NCBI RefSeq assembly: GCF_001050015.1
Contig: NZ_CVTB01000284.1
Span: 1 to 28,677 of the forward strand
Reading direction: 5' to 3'
Origin: Mycolicibacterium malmesburyense
Lineage (GTDB): Bacteria; Actinomycetota; Actinomycetes; Mycobacteriales; Mycobacteriaceae
DNA: 28,677 nt
The first letter of the stretch is position 1; the number at the start of each line of letters is the position of its first letter. Below the pieces are notes generated by a model. That model did no database searches, was not told where the DNA came from, and saw nothing but the letters and a program-made list of their open reading frames with translations. Position numbers and translations under genes: made by a program. Shown here piece by piece: positions 1 to 12,500 of this stretch.

Positions 1-540
1 TCGGCGTACTGCACCGGCAACGGCGACCAGCCCGGCTCCTGCCCCTGCCGACGCGCCCGATACGCCTCAGCCACATCACGCACCATCGGCGCCAACGACC
101 AACCGTCAAACGCGATGTGATGCACCATAATTGCGAGCACGAACTCTTCTGGACCAAGCGCATAGATCTGCGCGCGCACCGGGATCTCGCCGGCCAGATC
201 AAACCGATACCCCGCCAAAGCTGCCAACTCGATGGCCAGATCCGGCTCGGGCAAGGACACCACCGCCGGTCCGCCACGCCGCCACATCCCCGCCTCCGCG
301 GGCAACACCTTCTGGAACGGCACACCGTCAACGTCGGGGAAGACGGTCCGCAGCGATTCATGTCGCGCGATCACATCGTCCAGCGCCGCGTCGAGCGCCG
401 ACACGTCAAGTGCCCCAGAGATCCGCAGCGCGGTGGGAATGTTGTAGGTCCCGAATCCGTCCTCGAACCGGTTGAGGAACCACAGCCGGCTCTGGGCATA
501 CGACAGCGGTACCGTCGATGGGCGTTCAGCAGCTAGCAAT
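1..540 (-). other. Module 9 (start only): condensation domain C8, cut by the window edge
   Basis: The first ~180 residues of a C domain: [38 protein letters not shown] and [11 protein letters not shown] (HHIAFDG at 122..102), then the frame runs to the edge at PLPVQYA. It belongs to the same lineage as C3 (and, in its visible tail, C0), the C domains that stand before A-nMT modules 4 and 1. Confidence 0.92.
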
Positions 541-3500
541 GGCGCCCGGCGTACTGAGCCCTCACCGATACGTGGAGCCAGCTGCGCGACAGAGGGTGAC
601 TCGAATATCGTCCGCACGGCCAAGCCGGCGTCCATGCTGGTGTTGATGGCGGCGATGACCCGGGTTGCGGAAAGCGAATCGCCGCCGAGGTCGAAGAATG
701 ACTCGTCGATTCCTACGCGTTCCAGTCCCAGAACGCGGGCATAGATGCCCGCCAGAATTTCCTCGGTGGGGGTGCTCGGAGGACGGTACTGGCCGGCACT
801 GTATTCGGGGGCGGGTAACGCGCGGCTGTCGAGTTTGCCGTTCACCGTCAAAGGCAGAGCGTCGAGGACGACGATGGCCGCAGGCACCATGTACGCCGGT
901 AACCGCTCGGCCAGCATTGCTCGCACCGCCGCGGGATCGACGCTAACGCCGGAGCTTTCGGTGACATATCCGACGAGGCGCTTGTCGCCGGGCCGGTCTT
1001 CGCGGGCAATCACGGCGGCCTGGTCGATTCCGTCCAGAACGGTCAGCGCAGTGTGGACTTCGCCGAGCTCGATCCGGTAGCCACGGATCTTCACCTGTTC
1101 ATCGGCGCGACCCAGATACTGCAGCTGCCCGTCGTCGCCCCAGCGCACCAGATCGCCGGTCCGGTACATCCGCTGGCCCGGTGCGCCGAATGGGCTGGCG
1201 GTGAATCGCGCTGCGGTCAATCCGGCACGGCCCAGGTAGCCGTACGCCAGGCCGAGGCCGGCAACATACAACTCGCCCACCACTCCCACCGGCACCGGAC
1301 GCAGCCACGCATCGAGAACGAACAAGGCCGCGCCCGGCACCGGGGTACCGATCGGGACCACCTGCGTGCCCGCCGTCAGCGGGGCGCTGACAGCCACACA
1401 CATCGTGGTTTCGGTTGGGCCGTAGGCGTTGACCATCACCCGCCCCGGCGCCCAACGCTCCACCACCTCGGTCGGACAGGCTTCTCCGGCCATCACGACC
1501 GTGGTCGACTCGAGACCATCAAGCGGCAGTGTCGCGATCGCCGAGGGTGTCTGAGTCAATACGGAGACCGATTCAGCGGCCAGCAGCCGGTGAAGCTCAT
1601 CAGGCGAGCTCGCCACCGTCTCGGGGACGACGACCAGCCGCCCACCGCGGAGCAGCGCACCGAAGATCTCCCAAACCGACACGTCGAAGGCGAGCGAGTG
1701 ACACAAAGGCCACACCCCCGATGCGGGCAGCCCCGCGTCCAGTGACCCGAGCAAGTGGGTCACACTGCGGTGGGTGATGGCCACGCCCTTGGGAATTCCG
1801 GTGGTGCCGGAGGTATAGATCAAGTACGCGATGTCGTCGGGTTCCGGCGCCGCCAACCCTGTGCTGGGATAGGCGTCGATGGCCGGGTCGTCGACGTCGA
1901 CGACCGCGTACTCGCCGCCGTCGAGCCTGTCGGCGAGTTCGGTGGTGCTGATCACGGCGGTCGGTGCGGCGTCGGCGAGCATGAAATGCAGCCGGGCATC
2001 GGGCACGATCGGATCGATCGGCAGATACGCCGCCCCCGTCTTGAGCACTGCCAGCATGGCGACGACTGCTTGGGCTGACCGTTCGACGAGCAGCGCCACC
2101 GAACGCCCCGGCCCGACGCCCCGATCCGCGAGGAGGTGGCCCAGCCGGTTGGCGTCTTCGTCGAGTTCTCTATAGGTCATGGGCCTGCCGTCACCGCTGA
2201 TCGCGACGGCGTCCGGCGTTCGTGCCACCTGCGTGGCGAACAGCGCCGGAATCGACAGGTGCGTACCGGACGGCGGCTGGATCAGCCCGGTGCGGTTACC
2301 GAGCTGTTCGAGCCGGTGGTGTTCGACCTCGTCGAGCAGATCGACCGTGGACAGGCGGCGGCTCGGGTCGTCGGTGAGGTTGGTGAGCGCACGGAGCAGC
2401 CGCTGGATAAGGGTCTGGATGCTCGCCGCGTCGAACACATCGGTGCGGTACTCCACCGACCCGGTTATCCCGAGGGGTTCACCGGAGGAGTTCCAGCGTT
2501 CCTCGAGGGAGAACGAGAGGTCCATGCGGGCGGTGTGGGTGTCGACGGTCAGCGGGTGGACCTGAACATCGCCTAGGGCCGGGGTGGGCGCCGCATGGTC
2601 GGGACGGTCAAAGTTCTGCCAGCCCAGCATCACCTGGATCAGCGGGTGGTGAGCGAGCGAGCGAGTGGGGTTGAGGCGTTCGACGAGGACTTCGAAGGGC
2701 ACGTCCTGATGTTCATAGGCGGCCAGGCTGCGGGAGCGGACCTGCTCGAGCAACTCCGCAACCGTGGGGTCCCCCTCGATCTGGACTCGCAGAATCAGCG
2801 TGTTGACGAAGAACCCGACCAGCTCATCGAGTGCGGCGTCCCGCCGCCCGGCGATCGGGAAGCCGATGGCCACGTCGGTGCTGGCGGACAGTTTGGCCAA
2901 CACCACCGCCAACGCGGCTTGGACCACCATGAAGCTCGTCGCCTGATGGTGGGCGGCCACCCTGGCCAGCTGTTGCTGCAACTCGGCAGGCCAGTCGATG
3001 GCGATGCTGGCCCCGCGCTGGTCGGCGACCGATGGGTAGGGCCGATCGGTGGGCAGCTCCAGCCGCTCGGGCAGTCCCGCCAACACCTGCTGCCAGTAAC
3101 TGAGCTGCCCCGCGATGCGGCTCGTCGGGTCGTCGAGTTCTCCCAGAGACTCGCGTTGCCAAAGCGTGTAGTCGACATATTGCACCGCCAGCGGCGCCCA
3201 AATCGGGGCGTGCCCTGCGCAGCGAGCCCCGTAAGCGGAGCCGACATCGCGCACCAGCGGGGCGATGGACCAGCCGTCTCCGGCGATGTGGTGCACCACC
3301 GCCACCAACACATGTTGGTCCTCGTCGAGGCGTAAAAGCGTTGCCCGCAACGGAATCTCAGAACTGAGATCAAAATTGTGTCCCACGGTCGCGGCGACGG
3401 CGTCGTCAACCTGCTGCGACGAGAAGCCGGTGGCATCGACGACAGCCCAGCCGAAGTCGGCGCGCTCGGGCGGGATGACGACCTGTTGGGGGATGCCCTC

Positions 3501-6500
3501 AGCCGCGACGAAGAGGGTGCGCAGGCTTTCGTGACGGGCCACCACATCACCCAGCGCCGCGCCCAATGCCTCGACGTCCAGAGATCCCGAAATGGTGAAC
3601 GCTGCCGGCATGTTGTAAACCGGCGAAGGCCCATGTAACTGATCGAGGAACCACAACCGCTGCTGGGCATAGGACAACGGCACTACCGGCGGGCGGGGGC
3701 GCGCTGTCAGAGCGGTGGATGTCGCATTGTCGGCGTGAGCGTGGATCCACGCCGCCAGCCCGGCCACCGTGGGCGCGTCGAACAACGCCCGAATCGGGAC
3801 ATCGACGTTCAGCTCGGCGCGGACGCGGGCCACCAGACGCGTCGCCGACAGCGAGTGTCCGCCCAGATCGAAGAACGACTCGTCGATGCCGACCCGGCTC
3901 GCGCCCAGTACCTCGCCGAACAATGCGGCCAACACTCGCTCACGGTCATCCCGTGGGGCGCGGTAGGCCACCGTGCTGATGAACTCCGGAGCCGGCAGCG
4001 CCCGTTTGTCGAGCTTGCCGTTGACGGTCAGAGGCAGTGAGTCCAACATCGTTATCGAAGCTGGAACCATGAACTCCGGCAACCGCTCTGACGCAAAGCC
4101 GCGCAACTCCGCGGCGCGTTCGATCGCGGCCGGATCATTCACATAGCCGGCCAGCGACCCCACCGATCCAGCGGGCGCATACACATCCGACAACGGCTCT
4201 GCTGCGCGGGTGAGAACGATATCGACGTAACCCGCCGCGGCTGACCAGGTTACCGCCGTGACGTATCCCAGTTCCTCGCCCAAGAGATGGCATTGTCGTG
4301 CAACCACCGCGTTCTTCGGCTCCGCCACACCGGCACTCAACTCGTCGAGAGTCGCCCGATCCGGCGCGGAAGCCAGCGCTGCCGCCAATGCCACCTCCGG
4401 CCAGACTCCGGCATGCGGCACCCCCGTCACGCGCAAGTCCGGTAGGTCCGTCGCGCGCAAGAAGTCACTCAACGCGGACAAGCTGCCGAACCGCTCCCAC
4501 GTTTCAGTCCGGATCCCGGCCGCCGAACGCGCCGACACCGGCGCCTTACGCAACACGACCTCGTAGCGGTAACCGCTGAGCTCGTTGATCGCGTCCATTG
4601 CCTTGAGTTGCACATCGACCGCGCCGATCTCTGGGTAATGAGATGGCAACGCGCTGAAGAACTCCGGAGCCACCAACAGCTCCTGCTCCGCCAGCATTTC
4701 GCGACGCACTCGCTCGCGCATCACGGCGGCGGTCATCTCTCCACTGGCATCCTCGGCACACACCAGCCCGGTGGTGAATTCCCGAAGCAGTGCGAGGTTG
4801 CGCACATCACCGACGAACACCGCCCCGCCGGGGGCAAGAAGTCGCATCGCCAACTTCAATACGTCGAGCAGATAGCCCCCGCTGGGGAAGTACTGAATGA
4901 CAGAGTTCAAGACGATGGTGTCGAAATAGCCTTCGGGCAGGCCGTCAGCCGCATCGGCAGGCTGCACCGCCAAGTGAACCCGGTCTGCCCACGGCTGCGA
5001 CGCCACCGCCGCCCGCAATCTCTCGATCGTCGGCGCGGAGAAGTCGGTGCCCCAGTACTCGACGCAGTGGGGGGTGAGGGGAGCCAGCAGTAGACCTGAG
5101 CCGACGCCGATCTCCAATACTCGGCCCGGCCCCAGCGCTTGAATCCGCTTGATCGCCGCTGCCTGCCACTGACGCATCTGGTCAAGCGGGATCGGATCGC
5201 CGGTGTAACTCGAGTTCCACCCACCGAAATCCTGCCCCAACTCGGTGGATTCGTCGTGCTGTGTAAAGGCCTCGCCCGTATAGAGGTCCGCATACACGCC
5301 TTGCCACTGGCTCACGAGCTGGGCTTCCCGGGCGGGCTCACGAACCAACTTCATCTGTGGGTCGGGAACCACATAGCCCACCAGATGCTTGTCGCCGACA
5401 CCGTCGACAACATCTGCGGCGTGGGCGATGACCACCGCCTGGGATACCCGGGGATGGGCGCGAAGCACAGACTCGATCTCACCGAGTTCGATGCGATAGC
5501 CGCGAATCTTGACCTGTTCATCAGCGCGTCCCACATAACGCAGCTGTCCGTCAGCGCCCCAGCGCACCAAATCCCCGGTGCGGTACATCCTTTGCCCGCC
5601 CGGCGCTTCGTCGCTTACGAACGGGCACGCCACGAATCGCGAGCCGGTCAGCCCGGGCCGGCGCACGTAGCCCACGCCCACTCCTCGGCCTGCGACGTAC
5701 AACTCGCCGACCACTCCGGTCGGCACCGGACGCAACCACGCGTCCAGCACAAACAATGCCGCACCCGGTACGGGGAGACCTATTGGCACCTCCCCCGCTT
5801 CCGCGACCAGCGGCGCGCTGATGGTGGCATAGACGGTGGTCTCGGTCGGACCGTATCCGTTGATCATCACCCGTCCGGGTGCCCACCGGTCCACCACCTC
5901 CGCAGGACAGGGCTCGGCGGCGATCATCAGCGCCGCGCGGTCCAGACCCTGAGGAGACAGCACCCCGAGCGCCGACGGAGTCTGGCTGAGCATGGTGACT
6001 TTCTCGGTGATCAGCAACGCATGGAAGTCCTGCGGGGAGCGGCTAACCTCCTCGGGCACCACCACCAGGCGACCGCCGTGCAGCAGCGCACCCCACATCT
6101 CCCAGACGGAATAGTCGAAGGCATACGAGTGGGATTGCGACCAAACCTGGTCCGGCGCCGGCCGGTAGCGGATGTCCATGGCGTCGAACAGGCGCGTCAC
6201 ATTGTGGTGGGTTACGGCCACTCCCTTGGGCAGACCGGTGGTGCCCGAGGTGTAGATGATGTGGGCAATGTCCTCCGGAACCGGCCCCGGCAACGCGGTG
6301 CTGGGTTGTCCGGGGATGCGCGGATCGTCGACATCGACAACGAGCAGGCCGCACCCGCGCAGCCTTTCGGCGAAATCGGCTGTGGTGACCGCGACGATCG
6401 GCTCGGCGTCAGACACCATGAATTCGATGCGCGTCTGCGGATAGGCAGAATCGATCGGCAGATACGCCGCCCCGGTCTTGAGCACTGCCAGAATAGCCAC

Positions 6501-9500
6501 GATCGCCTCTGCTGATCGAGGCAACAGCAGCGCCACAGATTGGCCTGCGCCCGCACCTAGCCCGACCAACAAGTGCGCCAACCGATTTGATGCTTCATCG
6601 AGTTCGCCATAGGTCAAGGTGACCTCACCGCATCGGATCGCCACCGACTCCGGCGCGCGAGCCACCTGCTCGCCGAACAACTCCGGGATCGCCACCGACC
6701 TGATCGATCGTTCGGTCAGAACCTCCCGATTACCAACCTCGTCGAGCATGGCGTACTCGCTGGTGTCGAGCACATCGATCGACGACAACGGCCGTGTGGG
6801 CTCGGCCCCAATCGCTTCCAAGGTTCGCTGCAGCCGCCCGATCAGCGTCTCGATGCTCGCCGCGTCGAACACATCGGTCCGGAACTCGACCATCCCGCCG
6901 ATCCCGGCGGGCTCACCCGCCTCCGTCCAGCGCTCCCGCAGGAACACCACCATATCCATACGGGCGCTGAGGGTCTCCGCGGAAAACGGTGTGACCTGCA
7001 GATCGCCCAGGGTCATCCCGGCCGCCGAATCGTCGTCAAGCCCGGGAAAATTCTGCCACGCCAACATCACCTGGATCAGCGGGTGATGGGTCAGGGAGCG
7101 GGCCGGGTTGAGCCGATCGACCAGCACCTCGAAAGGCACATCCTGGTGCTCGAAAGCGGCTAATCCTTTCGCACGCACCTGGGCCAACACTTGGGTGAAA
7201 GACGGATCACCGTCGACCTCGACCCGCAATACCAAGGTGTTGACGAAGAACCCGACCAACTCGTCGAGCACCGGGTCGCGTCGTCCAGCGATCGGGAACC
7301 CCACCGCTACATCAGAACTGCTGCTCAACTTCGACAACAGCACTGCCAGCGCCGCCTGCATCACCATGAAACCGGTCGCGTTGTGCTCGCGGGCCACTCG
7401 TGCCACGTGCTGCTGCAACTGAGCCGGCCAGTCGACCGCCACGCTCGCGCCACGGTAATCGGCCACCGGCGGGTACGGCCGATCGGTAGGCAATTCCAGT
7501 CGCTCAGGCATCCCGGCCAACGCGTGTTCCCAGTAGTCCAGCTGCCCGGCGATCGGGCTGTCCGGGTCGGCCAGATCACCGAATTCGGCGCGCTGCCACA
7601 GTGTGTAATCCACGTACTGCACGGGCAACGGGGCCCAGTCCGGCGCCTGGCCTGAGCACCGGATGGCGTAAGCCGCGCTGAGATCACGGACGAACGGGGC
7701 GATGGACCAGCCATCGCCCGCGATGTGGTGCACCACCGCCACGAAGATGTACTCGTTGTTGCCGAGGTCGAAAAGTTCCGCACGTAATGGAATTTCGACA
7801 GTCAGATCGAATTTGTGGCGCACCAGCGCGCCGACGGCTTCGGCCAGCCGCTGCGCCGGCCAGCCGCTGACGTCGACCACCTGCCACCGGAAATCGGCTT
7901 GTTCGGCGGGCACCACGACTTGATGGGGTGTGCCATCGACCGCCGGGAACACAGTGCGCAGGGTCTCGTGGCGGACAATCACATCGCGCAGTGCCGAGCC
8001 CAGGGCGTCGGCGTCGAGCGCCCCGCTGATGCGGAACGCCGTCGGCATGTTGTAGGTCGCGACCTCGCCCTCGACCTGATTGAGAAACCACATCCGGTTC
8101 TGAGCGAACGACAACGGCACCACCGCCGGCCGCTTGTCCACTGCTACCAACGGATTGCGCCGACCCGTCCCCTCACCGATGCGCGGCGCCAACCGCGCGA
8201 CAGAGGGTGCATCGAACAACGTACGCACGGAGACATCGGCGTCCAGATCGGTGTTGATCGCCGCGATCACCCGCATCGCCGACAGCGAGTCGCCACCCAG
8301 ATCGAAGAACGAGTCGTCGACACCGACCCGTTCGATGCCGAGGATCCGCGCGTATATCCCGGCCAGGATCTCCTCGACGGGGTTCGACGGGGCGCGGTAC
8401 GTATCCGCATCCTGATACTCAGGAGCCGGCAGGGCGCGCCTATTGAGTTTGCCGTTGACCGTCAAGGGCAACGCGTCGATGCCGACCACCGCCGCCGGCA
8501 CCATATATCCGGGCAGTCGGTCCGCCAATGCACTGCGTGCCCGCGCCGGATCAACGGTCCCGGTGACGTAACCGACCAGACGCTTGTCACCGGCACGGTC
8601 CTCGCGGGCAATCACGACCGCCTGGTCCACCCCGGGAACCGCAGCGAGCGCAGCCTGAACCTCGCCGAGTTCGATCCGATACCCGCGGATCTTGACCTGC
8701 TCATCGGCTCTACCCAGGTAGCGCAGTTCACCGTCGGCGCCCCAGCAGACCAGATCGCCTGTGCGATACATCCGTTGTCCAGGTGCTCCCGTGTCAACCA
8801 ACGGGCATGCCACGAACCGCGATGATGTCAATGCGGGGCGGCGCCAGTACCCCAATCCCAGCCCACTACCGGCCACATACAGCTCACCGACCACCCCGAC
8901 CGGGGTTGGACGTAACCACTGATCCAACACAAAGAAGCCGAGATGGCCCAACGGAATCCCGATTGGGCTCGCGTTGCTGTCGACGTCCCCAGCGGCGATT
9001 TCGCGGAACGAGGCATGCACCGTAGTCTCGGTGGTGCCATAGAGATTCAACAGCCGCGGCGATTGGGGATGACGTTCTAGCCAGGACCGAAGACGTTGCG
9101 GTTCAAGGGCTTCGCCGGCGAAGATCACGCTCTGAAGCGCGAGCTGCTGCCCCAGCTCGGGTGCCAGTCCATCGGCGGTTTGCAACGCATAGAACGCCGA
9201 GGGGGTCTGGCTCAACACGCTTACCTGTTCACGGGCCAGCAGGGCATGGAATTCCTCTGGAGAGCGGGTGAGAGGCTCGGGAACCACAACCAGTCGCCCA
9301 CCACCGAGTAGAGCACCCCAGATCTCGCACACCGACACGTCGAAGGCATAGGAATGCCATTGGGACCACACCCCGGACCGGGGTACATCAGCAGACAACG
9401 ACGCGAGTAGCTCGATGACGTTGTGATGAGTGATCGCAACGCCCTTCGGGACACCGGTGGTACCCGACGTGTAGATCAGATAGGCGACCTCATCGCCTGC

Positions 9501-12500
9501 CGGCGCTGGGAGTGTGATGCTCGGTTGGTCGGCAACGGCTGGGTCATTGACGTCGATAACCGCCAGTCCGCGCCCCTCGAACCGCTCCGCGAGCTCATCG
9601 GTGGTGACCGCAAGCAGTGGCGCCGCGTCGCCCAGCATGAACTCGATCCGGGCGGCGGGGAGCGCCGGGTCGATCGGCAGATAGGCTGCTCCCGTTTTCA
9701 GGACTGCCAGAATCGCCACGATCGCCTCGGCTGAGCGCGGAACCAGTAGCGCCACACACTCCGATGGACCCGCACCCTGGCTGACCAGCAGATGGGCCAG
9801 TCGGTTGGCGGCCTCATCCAATTGCCGGTACGTCAACCCGTGACCGTTGAAGCTCACCGCTAACGCGTCCGGCGCCTGTGCAACCCGTTCGGCGAACAAC
9901 GCCGGGATGGACGGCACCGAGGTATCCGCTGGTGCGACAGGAGTCACGGCTTTCCGGTTCTCCCACCGGCGCAGAAGCGCGTACTCGCCGGCGTCGAGCA
10001 CGTCCACCGACGACAGCTGACGTGTTGGATCGGCGATGATGGCCGTCAACACTCGTTGCAGCCGCCCGATCAACACCTCGATGCCGGCCGCATCGAACAC
10101 ATCGGTGCGGAACTCCACCGCCCCACCGATGCCTACCGGTTCACCAAACTCGTTGAATCGTTCAGCCAGCGAGAACGTCAGATCCATCCGAGCCGCCTGG
10201 GTTTCAACCTCCAGCGGCGAGACGTGAAGATCAGAGTTCTCCCCCGCGACGCTTTCGCGGCTGCCCGCAGGTAGGTTCTGCCAGGCCAACAACACCTGCA
10301 CAAGCGGGTGATGCGTCAATGATCGGGCTGGATTGAGCCGATCCACCAACACCTCGAACGGCACATCCTGATGCTCGAAAGCCGCCAGGCTGCGTGCACG
10401 GACCTGAGCCAAAAGCTCAGCGGCACTCGGGTTACCGGACAGTTCGACCCGCAACACCAAGGTGTTGACGAACAATCCAACGAGATCGTCCAGGGCCGGA
10501 TCTCGCCGCCCAGCGATCGGGAAGCCGATCGCAACATCTGAGCTGGCGCTCAATTTGGCCAACAACACCGCCAATGCGGCCTGCACCACCATGAAGTTGG
10601 TTGCATTGTGCTCGCGGGCAACCCGTCCGAGCCCCTGTTGCAGCTCCGCCGGAAATTCCACGGCCACACTGCCCCCGCGGTAATCCGCCACCGGCGGGTA
10701 CGGCCGATCAGTGGGCAAGTCAAGTCGCTCAGGCAATCCGACCAGCGCCTGCTCCCAATAGCCCACCTGCGCAGCGATGCGACTGTCGGCATCATCGAGA
10801 TCGCCCAGCTGCTCGCGCTGCCACAACGTGTAATCGACATACTGCACCGGCAACGGCGCCCAGTCCGGTGTGTGTCCGGTGGCCCGGCTGGTATACGCAG
10901 TGACGAGGTCGCGTATCAACGTGGTGATCGACCAGCCGTCTGCGGCGATATGATGCACCACCGCCACCAAGATGTGATCGTCGCCTCCTAGGCGGAAAAC
11001 CGTTGTGCGCAACGGGATTTCCGTCGACAAATCGAAGCCATACCGCACCTCGGCGCCGACGGCCTCTTCAATCTGTGGTTCCGACCAGCTCGCTGCATCG
11101 ACGACCCGCAGGCCCGGATCCACCTGCTCAGCGGGCATGATGACCTGCTCGGGAACCCCTTCGCGTGCCAAAAACACTGTGCGAAGGCTCTCTTGGCGGG
11201 CCACCACATCAGCCAACGCCGCGTCTAATGCGTCAACATCCAGCGCACCACTGATCCGAAACGCCGCGGGCAGGTTGTACACAGGCGAGGGCCCATGCAG
11301 CTGATGCAGGAACCACAGTCGCTGCTGCGCAAATGACAAAGGCAGAACCTCAGGGCGTTGCCGCGTCGTCAAAGGTTCGAATCCGCCCGAACGCTCATCG
11401 AGGCGAAGTGCCAGTTGGGCCACGGTGGGTGATTCGAAGAGCGTGCGCACGGCCAGGTCGGCACCGAGATCGTTGTTGATGGCGGCGATCATCCGCGTCG
11501 CCAACAGCGAATCACCACCCAAGTCGAAGAACGAGTCGTCCACTCCTACCCGTTCCAGGCCGAGGACCCGAGCATAGAGCCCGGCGAGTATTTCCTCGAC
11601 CGCGGTGGCGGGAGCTCGGTAGCGGTCTGCGCCCGCGTACTCGGGTTCGGGCAAGGCGCGCTTGTCCAGCTTGCCGTTGACCGTCAAAGGTAACGCTTCA
11701 AGTACCACCACCGCCGCCGGCACCATGTAGACCGGTAACTTCTCAGCAAGCTGCTCGCGGATCTCAGCGGGGTCTGCCCCACCCGTCACATAGCCGACAA
11801 GACGCTTGTCACCGGGACGGTCCTCTCGCGCAATGACAGCCGCCTGCTCGACTCCGTCCAATTCAGCTAGCGCCGCCTGCACCTCACCGAGCTCGATGCG
11901 GTATCCGCGTATCTTGACTTGCTCATCAGCACGACCCACATAGATCAGCTGTCCGTCGAGACCCCACCGGACCATATCCCCGGTGCGATACATCCGTTGC
12001 CCTGGCGCCTCCGCGCCGATGAATGGACACGCGACAAATCGCGACGCGGTCAAACTGCCTCGGCGCCAATACCCTAGGCCCACGGCGGAACCGGCCACAT
12101 ACAGCTCACCGACCACCCCGGCCGGCACCTGCTGCAACGAGTTGTCCAATACAAAAAAAGCAAGGTGTCGCAACGGCACGCCGATGGGGCTGGCACTGAC
12201 GTTGACGTCTGCGCTGACGATCTCTCGGAACGAAGCATGCACCGTCGTCTCGGTGATGCCGTACATGTTGATCATTCGCGGAGATCCTGAATGGTTCTCC
12301 AACCAGGAGCGAATGCGCTGTGGCTCGAGAGCCTCTCCGCCGAACACGACCGCTTCGAGCTTCAAACCCGATCTGACTTCAGGCTCGAGCGAATCAACAG
12401 TTTGGAGGGCGTAGAACGCCGAGGGCGTCTGGCTCAGTATGCTGACCTGTTCGGCGACAAGCAAGGCGTAGAGATCCTGAGGAGAGCGAACCACTTCGTC

